From Grifola frondosa (lineage: Eukaryota; Basidiomycota; Agaricomycetes; Polyporales; Grifolaceae): a DNA stretch of 64,000 nucleotides. Below, in pieces: positions 37,272 to 49,739 of this stretch. The notes beneath the pieces are model-generated. The model was not told where the DNA came from. It did no database searches and saw only the letters and a program-made list of their open reading frames with translations. Position numbers and translations under genes: made by a program. The stretch's first letter is position 1. The number at the start of each line of letters is the position of its first letter. Where the stretch lies: positions 1,178,001-1,242,000 of the forward strand of contig LUGG01000003.1 of NCBI GenBank assembly GCA_001683735.1. Direction: 5' to 3'.

Positions 37272-39988
37272 ATGCATATCCGATCTATTCCCCCGGCATT
37301 CCCTTTCTCGGTCGTTATCTACTCCATCTAGTCGTTCCCCCCATCGTTGTACTGCTTTCTGCACGATATGCCAGTCTATACGGTGGTGTCAGCTTGCCGA
37401 CATGGTTCTGGGCCGTGGCAGTGTTGGCGAGCGACCCTTTCGTTCTAACTGTACGCATTTTGTTCAAATTCTGGAACCAACGTCGTCGAGCAGCATTTTT
37501 CGGAGCAATCATTCCACCTCGCTTGAATGGCAAGTGGCCGGGAAATTTCGATGTTTTGCGCGATGTGATACGGTTGACGCGGTTTGGATATCCATGTTCG
37601 CAATCTCCCCTCGCGAATTTTTCCTGAAATAACTGACGCTCTGCGTAGCTGATATGTTCGATCTTGGATTCGATGATAATGGCCCCATCTTTCAGTACAA
37701 CATCTTCTGGGACACCGTATATACAACCTGTGATCCTGAAATAGTGAAGGTATGTCATCTGATGTTTCCGTAGCAGCAATCCCGCTCACTATTTGAATGA
37801 GACCGTTCTATCTACTGATTTCGTGAATTACGAGAAAGGTAGTATTGTTACGGTCTGTATATTTTCGAAGTTCGCTGAAGTCAGGTTCTATAGGCGAGCT
37901 TTGGAGTTCTTACGTGCGCTCTCTTTTCGGAACAGGCGTATTCAATTCAGACGGTATGTGCGGACGTACTGTAGGCGTTCTTGATACTGATGCTGCAATG
38001 TAGGCGAAATGTGGAAGTATGTTTGCAGATTTTTTTTCTCCAAGTGAAGTCTTATGAATTGTCTTGCAGATTCCATCGCTCTATGGCTCGTCCGTTCTTC
38101 AGCCGCGAAAGGATCAGCCATTTCGAGCTCTTTGATCGCCACGCGGGTGCGCTCATCTACGAGCACTCCATTCCTTTCCTCGCACTCATCCTCTTACAGA
38201 ACATGCTCTCCTCAAAATGAAGGAACGTCTTCAAGCAGGCATCGCTGTCAATTTCCAGGTTGGCACACAGCTATTTTTACCATGACGCTTCTGGCACTGA
38301 ACGTCGTCTTGGTCGAACAATAGGATCTCATTGCTCGGTTCACTCTCGACTCCGCTACCGAGTTTCTATTTGGTTTCTGCGTGCAAAGCCTTCTCTTCTC
38401 CTCTTCCCTACCCACACAATGTTGCTGCGCACCAGACCACTGACGAGCCAATTTCTACTGCCGAAAAATTCGCACAAGCATTTGCCTCGGCGCAAGAGAT
38501 CGTGTCGGAGCGGCCTCGCGTAGGGTGGACTTGGCCTCTGCAAGAATTTTTCAAAGACAAAACCGACGAACACATGGTTGTGGTGGATAGCGTATTGCAG
38601 CCGATTCTGGAGGGTGCATTGAAGAAGAAAGAGGCGCGAACGCGTCAAGAGGAGGAAGCCGCGGATGAGAAGGCAGACGATGGTGATACATTGTTAGACC
38701 ATCTGGCACGGCTTACATCTGGTGATTCTGCATTCTTCTGCCATATTTTGATCAAATTGAACAGGGTTGTGTGTTCCAGATTTTTCTATCCTACACGATG
38801 AGACTCTCAATGTGTTGCTCGCTGGTCGGGATACGGTCAGTATAATTTCCAACATTGATCCGTTTTACGACGTATTCTAATCACAATTATCGCTTTTAGA
38901 CCGCATCGACCCTTACTTTCACAATTTACCTTCTGTGCATGTATCCTGATGTCCTCAAACGCCTGCGCGAAGAGATCCTGCTCCATGTCGGTCCAACCCG
39001 GCGGCCGACTTACGATGACATACGAGGAATGAAGTACTTGCGCGCTGTGCTTAATGGTATGTGCATATGCTAGATTATTCACGGAGGACATTCCATTCAT
39101 GCTGATGTCTCGACGTATGATACTTGAAGAGACATTGCGACTTTACCCACCGGTGTGAGTACATTCTTGGACTATTGCCAGACATCACTTACGAACCTCC
39201 TGCATAACCAAAATATAGACCTTTCAACATTAGGTGGATATCCTTCCTTCATGACACCTAACACTATTATTTATGCATGACGCTTTCTGCTAGATGCTCC
39301 ATCAAAGAGTCGACGCTACCCAATCCCGATCCCCACGGCAAGCCTATCTATATACCCGCGAAGACAGGGTATGCACCGTTGTGCCATCGTATTCCTTTTC
39401 CTTACTATATACCCATCATAGAATTGCGTACTCGGTGATGAATATGCACCGCAATCCGAAATATTGGGGCCCAGATGGTCTGTGCATACACTATTATCGA
39501 AGTCCGTTGCTGACGGCATGCCACAGCGGAGAAATATGATCCCGACCGATTTATAGACGAGAGAGCAAACAAGTATCTCGTACCCCACCCGTTCATCTTT
39601 CTCCCGTTCAATGCTGGGCCACGCATATGCCTCGGACAACAAGCGAGTCTGCGTCTCTCGTCGTTCGCGCAGCGCGCCTGCTAACCTTCTGTAATAGTTC
39701 GCATACAACGAGATGTCTTTCTTTATCATCCGGCTACTTCAGAACTTCTCGACGATGTCACTTGATTTGTCTGCGCAGCCGCCCGACGCCCGGCCGCCGG
39801 CGGAATGGAGGAACGCCGAGGGGCGGAAGGCGCTAGAGCAGATATTCCCGAAAGTACATATCGGCTTGTACTCGTTCGTGAGTGTTGAATAACTGGATAC
39901 AAGGAGATGGGTAACTGATTGCGTTTAATAGGGAGGGCTGTGGGTGAAGATGGGTGAGGCTGAAGGGCAGGAGCCCACCACATCATGA
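37272..39988 (+). CDS. CYP63-type cytochrome P450, with frameshifts
   Basis: Membrane P450 of the CYP63 type, a basidiomycete family known to hydroxylate alkanes, fatty acids and aromatic hydrocarbons. It starts MHIRSIPP, then [16 protein letters not shown] after a one-base loss in the GGG run near 37289. Next come [71 protein letters not shown] (a CYP63 hallmark), [20 protein letters not shown], and [19 protein letters not shown] after a second frame change near 38395. Then follow [16 protein letters not shown]-helix [25 protein letters not shown] (ExxR), [15 protein letters not shown], haem loop [15 protein letters not shown] and a terminal [12 protein letters not shown] with stop at 39986-39988. 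At least 14 short introns are used; the one after LGQQ has a GC donor (CAA|GCGAGT). Apart from the two frame changes, all catalytic motifs are intact. Confidence 0.8.
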
Positions 39989-40329
39989 GTAAATCGGCAT
40001 TGACCTTGTTCACATATCAAATATGCTATTGAATTACGTTCTTTGTTATGCCCAGTCGCACCTGAATGAGATTCTGACATGTGGGATTCAAATTTTTCGC
40101 TTGCGGCAGTCTTGCTAGAAAGTCTTGCTAGAATGAGTGCTTTTCTCCAATAGAGCATTGGTTATGGCGTCCAAGTCCAACAAACAGTGGTCATATTTAA
40201 AGCGCGTTACAAACTAACAAAGGATCCTTGAGTAAACGCTTTTCTCCAATAGAGCATTGGTTACGGCGCATTCGCTGAGAGGTCTAAGTTCGACATACAT
40301 GTATGAACAGTAGTCATATTTAAATTGCG
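39989..40329. repeat. Convergent 3' spacer built of imperfect tandem repeats
   Basis: The gap between two convergent genes holds a perfect 13-bp tandem pair (AGTCTTGCTAGAA at 40108-40120 and 40121-40133). It also holds a larger two-copy unit: a 31-bp word starting GCTTTTCTCCAATAGAGC at 40139 and 40238 with one mismatch, and a word CAGTGGTCATATTTAAA at 40185 and about 40308. The larger unit is about 100-120 bases long. Confidence 0.8.
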
Positions 40330-42068
40330 CTATAATCCAGCGAGGCGTTGTGCACGGACAACATCGCAAGTGATCCTGCCTCCACCCTTTATTTCCCTAC
40401 AGCCAATATTTTCTCTTCCAACCTCTGAAATGAATCCATTGACAGTACACAAAGGACGACCTCTCGGAGAGTCGACCGATAGGTCTTTCCCGACCGCCCT
40501 CAGCCACTCCAGCACGGGCTTTCTCACCCATCTTGGATGCTCACCGCACCACCATCGTTTTCTGGATGTGAACCACCCAAGATGCCCTCCGCCTCTGGTT
40601 ACCGCGAGTACGACTAGCCCACTTCGACCTACGTCCAGTGGTAGATCCCGGACGATTGGGTCATCATCCGCATTGATGGCAAGCAGGGGCACGCGGACGT
40701 CTGTGAGGACGTTGTGGCTCGACGCCCATGAATAGTACTCCCGCACATTTGGGAAGGGAAACGGTGCAGCATGGCTCGTGTGTTGGCTCGTGTATAATGC
40801 GTCGAATTCCAATAGACTAGGCGACTTGAGAGAGAGGATCGTCGGCATGACGTGAGCGAACGCGGCGTTTCTGGCGAGCGCATCTGAGTGGGTCGTGACG
40901 AGATTCTGCAGATTCTGCGCAAGAGCTCGAGAATATACCTGCTCCATCCATGTGCCTTTTGATAACCTAAACGCGATGCTATCAGTTCGAAGTGGCTCAT
41001 CTGGACCAACAGAGTTCTCACCTCGAACTAACAGCATGTAGATCCCAAGGCTTCATAGACATCAATGATTGCGGCATGTGATTAGATGAATCATTACTTA
41101 CGCAGCTGAGTGCACACCCTGCGACAAGTCGGCTGTGCTCACCTTCCTGGGCCAGGTATCGAACGAGCATATTGGCACCGAGAGAAAACCCGACACCTAT
41201 CAGACGGGCATGAGGATAGCGCTTGGCGATGTACATGAGTGCTTGACGAGCATCGTCCGTAGTGCCACAATGATATAGCTGGTCACTAGTCACAGGTGTT
41301 CCCGCACATCCTCGGAAGTTGATAACGACGGCTCGGTACCCCAGCCCGCCTTCAGCCACAGAAGCACAAGCGGGCGCCAGTATCGATCGGAGGTACGCTT
41401 CGTAGGACCCTGTGAACAAAATGGCGTGAGGTAATAAAATAACGTACGGAGGAAGCATTGCTGACCTCCTGTCATGCCGTGAAATGCGACAATTATTGGC
41501 GTGTCATTAGCAAGAGGTTGCATGTCGGATGTGGGTGTGAAATCTAACGAACTGCATAACTCAATTCCAGAATTCCTTGATGCTGTTCTGAACTTACATA
41601 GTACCGCCATCCATTAGGCGAAGCAGCTTTCTATAATAATATCAAAACCAAAATTAGGTAGGGAGAAGAAAGCCGTCACAGACCTATCATATACAACTTC
41701 ATCTACATTGGAAAAGTCTCCGAAGATATTATAAACTGTCTGTAAATGTCCACTATCCTCGGTTGTCAATTTATGCACAATACATGGAAATACTTGCGCA
41801 CTTACTTGAATAACATCCACGATGCATGGAATCCTTCCGCTAGACTAGGGCACCTCGATACTAGGAACTCCCTCATTGTCAGCACTTGAAGACCTTCTTG
41901 ACCATGCACCGTCACATTACTAGATGCCGTGGGCTCGGAGAAGTAGAGTGTGGGTATATATTGGTCATACGAGACGTAGTGCCAATATCTCCGAACAGCA
42001 TGCGCTATCGAAAGAAATGATCGAAGGGATACTTGCACAATATACAGAGATAGAGAGTAGAGATGCAT
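40330..42068 (-). CDS. YheT-like alpha/beta hydrolase (EHT1/EEB1-type esterase)
   Basis: Alpha/beta hydrolase of the YheT / ABHD1-3 / yeast Eht1-Eeb1 family, which makes or hydrolyses medium-chain fatty-acid esters. Minus-strand exons read MHLYSLSLYIVQVSL, YIPTLYFSEP, GHLQTVYNIFGDFSNVDEVV joined to DRKLLRLMDGGTM, NDTPIIVAFHGMTGG, YEAYLRSILAPACASVAEGG, YRAVVINFRGCAGTPVTS and GVGFSLGANMLVRYL with the nucleophile elbow G-F-S-L-G. The acid lies in LLAINADDDPIV and the histidine in GGGHLGWF, before a stop at 40330. All three catalytic positions and the HGMTGG oxyanion region are present, and joined exons keep frame. An in-frame start at 42098 is also possible. The gene is convergent with the CYP63 gene and is one of the few undamaged ones here. 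Confidence 0.88.
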
Positions 42069-43542
42069 GGTGCACTGGTGTGAACGCTGTAATAACAACT
42101 CGATTATATGCTTAACAAGATCAGTTGGAGGAGCTCTAGTGAGGAATCACGGAATGCATGAAGCACCGTAAATTAACTTGGGAGTGGTGCTTCGACAGGG
42201 GAATTGTGAAATTGAGCCGAATCCAGACAGGGATATCGAGTAAGCTTACTGTCGACGAAGATTGTTGATCCAACGTGAAGAGTGGCCGTTGCGACGCCTT
42301 CATGATAAATTATCAGTGCCTGCCGTCGTTCCGATCAGTTGGACAGAGCTTCTCGTGAGGTGCAGCCAGTATATAATTATTACCATCAGCTTTGGTGACG
42401 TTCGCCGGTCAAGGTAGAAGGATATGATGCCGGTAGGAATGTCATGCGAGCGCTAAAATCAAGAAGTTGGCATTTTGGCACAGGGTACTGACAGCTGAAG
42501 GCCAGTTGCACAAGGCGAGATGTGAAATGGGGTGCTGTTGCCCATCAATCAACGGGGAGCTTCTGCGATTTCCGGTTGCTCCGAAATCGAAGAAGTTGTG
42601 ATCTTCAAGTTCCCTCTGGCACACGGCTGGATCACCATGTTGAGAGATAGGTGTACGCTTCATCACTTCCTAAGTCCTGCCTGGCACTCGCGCGGTAATC
42701 CCGGTGGCATACAGATTGTAGCGACCTGTCAATGATGATCAGATATAATATCGTTGATCGTCGGAATGAGAAGACCCAGACTCTATATCTTCCGCCTTTG
42801 AATTGGTCAGGACGGGCAGCGGGACGTACAGTTGAATCTTTGGCACAACGAGTAAGTTATCTGCCGCCGTTTACGCGGTATGCTAAGATCGTGGGAATTT
42901 AGCGGACTCAGAAGTTTTCAGGTCCGGACTGCGTGAACACAGAACAGCAAGAAAGTACTTGAAATGTTGATGCAAGAGCCCTTCACAGAGAAGACTAGAC
43001 CAATCCCGCAAGAACTGTCCACCACTGACGTGGCTACGAATGTGCATGGTGTTGAGAACTTAGCGCCCTATTTTCGGAAACCGATCTCGGCCAAGCGTGA
43101 GACCTGGTTAACAGTCTTTTCAGGTCTGTCGCTAGCATGAAACACAAATGCATGGGTAATAAATATCAGCAGATGATACCCGGTTCCTCCGAGTTTCCTG
43201 AGGTTGTCGGGTCGTGTGGATATGTGCCACATGTCACGAAGTATTGGAATCAATCCGATAATGCCACATACACCATCAAATACATGCTACTATCACACGA
43301 CCAAGCATAGACGACCCTTTGTTAACCGGAATGGGACATAATGTTGAACTGCCAAGGATCTGGCGTTCTTCACACGAGTTCGTCCTGTTTCTTATCCGCA
43401 AATGCCATCGGCTATGCAGCAAATAAAACAAACTATTAGTTAAAGGAAGTTCATCAACATCTTTAACTTACCTGGGTAGCGGCAGCACCCGTATCGTCCG
43501 TAATGACCGTGTCCTGGAAGATATCGACACGGGCCTAATATA
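42069..43542. other. Spacer with no recognised gene
   Basis: Only short open frames (60-75 codons) on both strands, none with a recognised domain. It lies between the start of the esterase gene and the 3' end of a DUF6534 gene, both on the minus strand. Confidence 0.35.
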
Positions 43543-45444
43543 TCACATCGTTATTAATGGTGTTGAGTTCGTCTTTGTATGGCATACCGGTGCAGCCGCC
43601 TTGAACTGCGACCTCGATGAAAGGGCGAAACTGGACTGATCGTTGTACTTGTTGCGGATATGTTGGCGGGCATTCAAGCTGAGCACAAACTTGGGTGAGT
43701 ATTTGGATTAGCGACAGTGCACAATGCATACCTCCCAAGGAATGAATTCGCATACACTAAGGAACAGCCAAATATCAATTGATTATCAGTATGCGAATAT
43801 GTGGAAAGTATAAAAACAGAGGCCACCGACGTTTGCTTTGCATCTCGACAAATGCCATGAAGATGATGCTATTCTTCTCAGTCGCAAACTGTATATGCCG
43901 TGATTGAGAATCGGAGAGCACGACGATTCATCCAGAGAGTGTACTCACCAAGAGCACAGTTATGACTGAGAAAATACTATCGCAAAAAGTCAGGATTGCA
44001 GCAAGATCGAACTGCGTTTTTATAATACGTACCTAGTCAGAGCACCCGTGTTTATGGTGTACACGCTCAGCCAAGTTAGCATGCCGTCGGAGCTATATAT
44101 CGCGAAAATCAGAACGAGATCGCTTGAAGAATGCCAGGTGAAACATACCTCTTCCAACCATTTCTTCCCTTGCGTAGATGGTAAATGAGAATCGACGCGA
44201 CCGCAACATCTATACAGGCAGAACACCCTATTCCAACACTAAGGGTCACCTGTTATTAAAATAGACGTCATTCAATAGTGTCCTCTTCTGATGAGAAATT
44301 TTACACACGAGCGGTCCTTTGTTCAGCCTGAAATTGGCCCAAGATACGATGACGTAGCTAGCCAGGGATTCAGAAGACAATGAATGACATACATATCTAT
44401 CGAAAACATACCTGTACGCTGTCGTAGCTATATTTCGGCGGGATATAACCCAGGCATTATTTGAATAGTTCAACGCACCTATCCCGAAACCTGATTTTGG
44501 ATTAGTAGTGAATAAACGCGATAAAGACTTGATCATACCAAAGCGGCAACCCGCGAGCAACACCTTATCCAGCAATCAGCCTGAGCAAAAAATAGGGGAA
44601 CGCTTACGCTTGAAACACTTACAAGGGGAGCGGTAAAGAGCAGTGAGCCGTTGGTCACTGACTCCGAAGTTAAAAGTGCACCAAAATTGTTAAAAGCGTC
44701 ACTCACAAATCCATACCCGTCGGATATAGAAACTACCCCAACAAATGCAGGTTGAACATCAGCGTATGGGAGTCGCCTAGGGCGAATCCAAGGCGTACCT
44801 ATGAACGATCAATTGGATCAATATCTACGGAATGTCGCAGATGAGATGTAGAATTCAACACGAGGACTCAGACGGGACGTACCCCGAGGAGAACCGTGAG
44901 CTGAGGACGATGAAGAGATGTCAATGAAACTCATATTTTGGGCATTGAGAGGAACACCCACGCTACCAGCCCTGCAAGAGTACTGATCAACGACGATGAG
45001 CATCATACAAACTCTCACCACCCACCAGTAAATTGTACTCATGAACTCAAGGTTTCCGAAGTTCGTGATTGTATATTCATAGATGAATTGCATGCAAAAG
45101 CCGGTATGCAAAGTTTCTATCCCCTGCGCAGCACGTCAGTCGCAACGGAGACTTCATGTGCTTACAAGCACTTACCAAAGAATCGCGACCTTCAATGATC
45201 TTAAATTGAGTTGCAACTTAATGAAGACACTATTGAACTGACCATAATCTTCAAAAAACGGGGATCTTTCGGGTATGTTTGCATATACATGAATGTCTGC
45301 AATGTTGTTGCTCCGTACAGGCTATATCATCAAACTATGCTCAGCTTCCATCGACCAAAGACCATTTGGAGGAAACGATACCCACACGCATGCAATGAGC
45401 ACGCCTAGCAAAATTGAACCAAGGAGATTATCGACCACAGTCAT
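43543..45444 (-). CDS. DUF6534-family seven-helix protein (copy 5)
   Basis: It starts MTVVDNLLGSILLGVLIAC at 45444, then LYGATTLQTFMYMQTYPKDP, VAILW joined to ETLHTGFCMQFIYEYTITNF, GLVAWVFLSM, VSDAFNNFGALLTSESVTNG, ESLASYVIVSWANFRL, SSSDLVLIFAIY, DGMLTWLSVYTINTGALT, SIFSVITVLL, FATEKNSIIFMAFVEMQSK and MYANSFLG. The terminal exon is VLSLNARQHIRNKYNDQSS, with stop at 43543. Order and splice borders fit the family, whose role is unknown. A stop follows GLVAWVFLSM in the only frame that fits, so either an intron is misread or the copy is damaged. It is a different lineage from the tandem copies at 17-26 kb, judging by its YTITNF and FVEMQSK variants. Confidence 0.62.
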
Positions 45445-47067
45445 AGCGGAAGCGAAACGAGGCGATGATGGTGAAGAAGGATGGCGTATCGAATGGTAGA
45501 ACCTCTTTAATCCTAGACGATGTCACCTTGAGGTGTCCATGTCATCAATTCGCAGGAATTTAATGAGACTTCGCAAGTCTGGATCGTGGTGCCGCCTTTG
45601 ATGCAGTCTTCTGCAGGCGCGCATCTGATTTACGTCTGATATCATAGACGTAGGCCTGCTGACTACAATTTCAGTATTTCAGAAGTTCAGGGCGTTCAGA
45701 GAATCACCACACCGCCAACGCTTCTTTGAGTTGACAGCGACGTTCACGAGACAGGTTCCAACACGAGGTCCCCAAGACGGCCAGCATTGCATCAACCCGG
45801 TGCGTCTGGATTGCGGAGATACATTGCAGTTCCGGCAGCACACCGTAAATGATGCAATCAACGCGATGTCCTGGCCAAAGGTTCTGATCAACCGAACATG
45901 ACCTACATCATAACGAGAACACCGCAACTGCGATATTCATGCTGTAGTACTAGAATCATCATTAGCCTAATAAAGAACTAAGACTAGCAAAAGCATGTCC
46001 GCGACCTAAGAAATAGTTTTCAAACTTGCAATGGGAATACTGAAGTAAGTACCATACCAACACGGGCGGTCGGTCCTGCATCACGAATACGTTTATTGCG
46101 AGCACAATTTGATCCAAATTCCGAGACACTGATACACGTTCATATTGAATGTCCAATCCCTCAAGCATAAATCTCCAAAGCCCAAGAACGTTAATTAGAC
46201 AGATTTGAGACAGAGTATAGTTTTAGTCACCAAGTAATCCGCTCGGCGTTTGCCGTAATCGCCACGTCTCTCTTCGATGGCAGATATCTTAGTCTCATAT
46301 ATTCTTCGCTTAGTTATGTGTCTATGATGCTACACACTCCGGCACTGGGCTGATCCTCCCAGTAGCGCAAGTCCACCACGCAGTCTATGTTCGTATCCAA
46401 CCCACGTGTACAGCCTCGAGATGTCTTCTAGGACATCGGACTCGGATCTCCGTCCTGTACGGCGCCGCAGCCCTGATGCTACTAAGTTCTTATAGGAAGA
46501 TGGCTGATCACTACCAGAAATCATACCAGCAATAACTGCGCTAAATTCTTTCAACCATGTGGACATCTTTGTTGATGTTGGCGATAGTCCATCGTGTAAA
46601 CATGTGAATCAGATTCCTCGGAGAAACATCAGACAATGAAATGGGGTTCAGGGACATGATATTGATTGCGGTGAGTAACATTACCGCGAAACGTCAAGAA
46701 ATTGCACATCTCGGCCGTCTGAATGGCAAAATTTGAGGTGTATCATTGTGACTAGAGTTCTTGTCGCGATGCATTTTCCGGTGCCTGTTAATTTACAAAG
46801 GAGCTCCTTGACTACACGGAGATCTGTGCTTTCCAATAAGAAATGATTTCAAAGTCCATTTTTCCACAAAGAGATCATCTTATTCGAGACGTTAACAAGG
46901 GCGCCACGGTTGCGCTGAAAAATCTCATCCACGATGTCAGTGCCGCTGTCGTAGGTCCTGAGCACACTGATTGCCTTGTCGAATCAATTCCAGTTGTTCG
47001 TTGCCTGATTCATTCATGGATAAATAGACCTGATTTGACTCCATCTTGCTCCCCGTACACTCTAACG
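45445..47067. other. Spacer with no recognised gene
   Basis: Minus frames at 45679-45927, 45962-46168 and 46330-46566 and a plus frame at 46843-47175 carry no domain I recognise. The last of these overlaps the desaturase first exon. Confidence 0.35.
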
Positions 47068-48869
47068 ATGGCAGCCACTACTTGTACGATTCAGAATGCA
47101 GAGGAACGTTCGAAGGTGTCGAATGACAACTATTCTGAGGATAACCTTCCCGAATTCACCCCAATGCCTTGGTGAGCCTCGAAAGTTGGTCGTCGTGCAC
47201 AACATTGATCATGTCGAACAGGACTATGAGCGAAATTCGCTCTGCGATACCTGCGCACTTGTTCGTACGACACACCTGGACTGGGATTGCATATCTTGTG
47301 CGAGACATTGTCATGGCTGCTTTGATGTGGAACGTCGCCTTGCACTTGGATCCGATATTCAAGAGCCCACCTGTCGTAGAGCGCATGACATATCTAGGAG
47401 CTGAGACGGCTCGCTGGATTTCTTGGATCGTTTAGTGCGCAAAGCTCCTTATGAAATGTTGCTTCATAATTAATTGTTATGACAGCTGGTGGTTTCAAGG
47501 GCTGGCCTTCACAGGGATTTGGGTCATCGGACACGAAGTTCGTTATATCGTGCACTGCGCATACATTCTCTGACTCTATATATCTGGCAGTGTGGACACG
47601 GGGCGTTCTCCGACAGCAAGATAGTCTGCGACGTCATTGGATTCGTAAGTCTTCGTCTTCCAATAGATATATGCTGTATTCATGATTTTGCTGGCGTATG
47701 ATCAGATTACCCATACGTTCCTGTGGACTCCGTATTCAGCTGGAAGATCTCGCACCACCGGCACCACATGAATCACGCATCCATGGAACGTGATGAGGTC
47801 TACGTTCCCAAGACGAGAAGCGACCTTGGTATTCCTCTGGAAAGCGAACATGGTATCGATTACGACGATACTTTGGCGACACACCGATCTACACTCTCTA
47901 CATGCTGGTTCGGCAACAAGTCCTAGCATTCCCCGCATACCTCTGTGAGAGAGCTCTCTGTTGTTTCAGCGCGTCGTGTTGATGCGTTTTCTTCACCAGT
48001 ATTCAACGTGTCCGGTCAGAAAAACTACCCAAAGTGGACGAACCATTTTGACCGTAAGTCGATACATTGGCGTTCATTGCCCTTCTGATGGGCATATCCA
48101 GCAAACTCTATTCTCTTTCGAAAGCATCAGCGTAACGCGGTCATCATCTCGAATTTCGGGATAATTACTATGTGCTACTTCGCGCAGCGAGCATGCGCAA
48201 TCTGGGGTGCTGCGGAAGTCATCAAGTACTACGGTATCCCCTGGCTATGCGTCTCGCACTGGTGTGTTTTTCCACACCTCTCAACTACGATCCCGACCGA
48301 CTGACCCCTTTCATCCTACAAGGTTCATCATGATAACGTATTTGCATCACACGGACCCGGAGCTCCCTCATTACCGCAATCCCCAGTGGAACTTCCAGCG
48401 TGGGGCTGCTGCGACGGTCGATCGGAATTTCCTGGGATGGATGGGGCGCTTCTTCCTGCACGACGTCGCGCACTTCCATGTCGTCCACCACTTCTTCCCA
48501 AAAAATGCCGTTCTGTGAGTGCCGAATTCTGGCGCATAATCCGCTCCTTTGACGTTTTCTTCAGACCACGGACCTGATGCGACGCGGTACCTGAAGCAAT
48601 TTATCGGCGAGCACTATCGGTACTCGGAGAAGCCGGTGTTCAAGGCACTGTGGGATAATTATAACGATTGTCAGTTCGTCGAAGATACAGGTTCGTCTCG
48701 TCGTGCGCTCGTGCGCACATTGTGATCTGGCATGTGCTCAATGATATCCCCAGGGGATATTCTATTTTACAGAAACAAGAAGGGGCAGGCGGTTGTAAAA
48801 AGCCAGCTGAGCGCTCTAATGAACCTAGATTGTCCTCCTAGATATCCAATTACCGCGAATATGTCCTGA
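47068..48869 (+). CDS. Delta-12-type membrane fatty acid desaturase
   Basis: Di-iron endoplasmic-reticulum desaturase of the FAD2 / delta-12 type, expected to act on oleoyl chains; a conjugase or acetylenase variant cannot be excluded. Exons: [17 protein letters not shown] to TPMPW joined to [36 protein letters not shown] joined to [18 protein letters not shown] (box 1 HECGH), [30 protein letters not shown] (box 2 HxxHH), [65 protein letters not shown] (box 3 HxxHH), [17 protein letters not shown] and [14 protein letters not shown]. The stop is at 48867-48869. Three single-base events break the frame: a T missing near 47741 (TATTTCAGC expected), a T missing near 47870, and an extra A in the A6 run near 48503. 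All three are in homopolymers, so I list it as a gene with probable indels, not a confident pseudogene. Confidence 0.82.
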
Positions 48870-49739
48870 TATCTTTGGCTGTGCCATAGGAAGAATGTCG
48901 CTCTTGCAATATTTACGTTCGATTCTATCAGTTCGAAGTCTGTCGTACTTCTTGCCATCGCACCCAAACTCTAAAAATGCTAGTAGGAACGAGTAGTCCG
49001 GCAAATGGGATGAGCGCAGGAGCCGACATGTGAAGTGACGAATATTGAATAAATAGTTATGTAGAACTCCCCTGTGCATGCCGCCCTGGCTGTGCGTCCC
49101 TTGCTTCTCCCGCGCTTTGAAGACACCGCATTCCCACCTCATGCCCATTCGGCAACACATCTGTCCATCTTTCATTTGTACATCCCGCGCGCAGTACATA
49201 ACTCCGGTATCCGAGGAGCAGATGGTAGTTCAGACACCAGATTCGGACCATGCGGGTGGAGCTCTGGTCTCGCTATTTCGCACGGCGATGCTGATACGTA
49301 CTATGATGGATTGAATGTGGACATGTACATCATACGTCCGATACCCCGCCGCCGCCGCAGATGGAGGGCCGAGGCAGTACTAGTAATAACTCCATACATA
49401 CTGGCTGAACAAAGTGCCAAAGCCATCGCAACCTTATTGCCAGCATATCAGGCCGCTTTATCACCCCGAGAGCGTCTGCATACTTGGAAATATAAACCTT
49501 GGTACGAATGGAAGAGTTAATGTTGCGGACTCGGCCAGAATCGCCTCATCTATCACGCCACACCTATTCTGGTAGCGGGGTCCTCCGCACGCTCAAGCGT
49601 TCAAACGTCCAGGAGTACCTCCCAATTAAAAAATAATACACACGAGCACCAAGACCAACTCTCAAGTCCGAAACATATACCCACAAACTCGAACCCAAAC
49701 AAAAAATCCACCGCCACTCTCAGGAGTCGCCGTCTGCAC
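48870..49739. other. Spacer with an unidentified 148-codon open frame
   Basis: A plus frame at 49074-49520 (MHAALAVRPLLLPRFED) has no recognised domain, and a competing minus frame covers part of it. Nothing else was seen. Confidence 0.3.
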
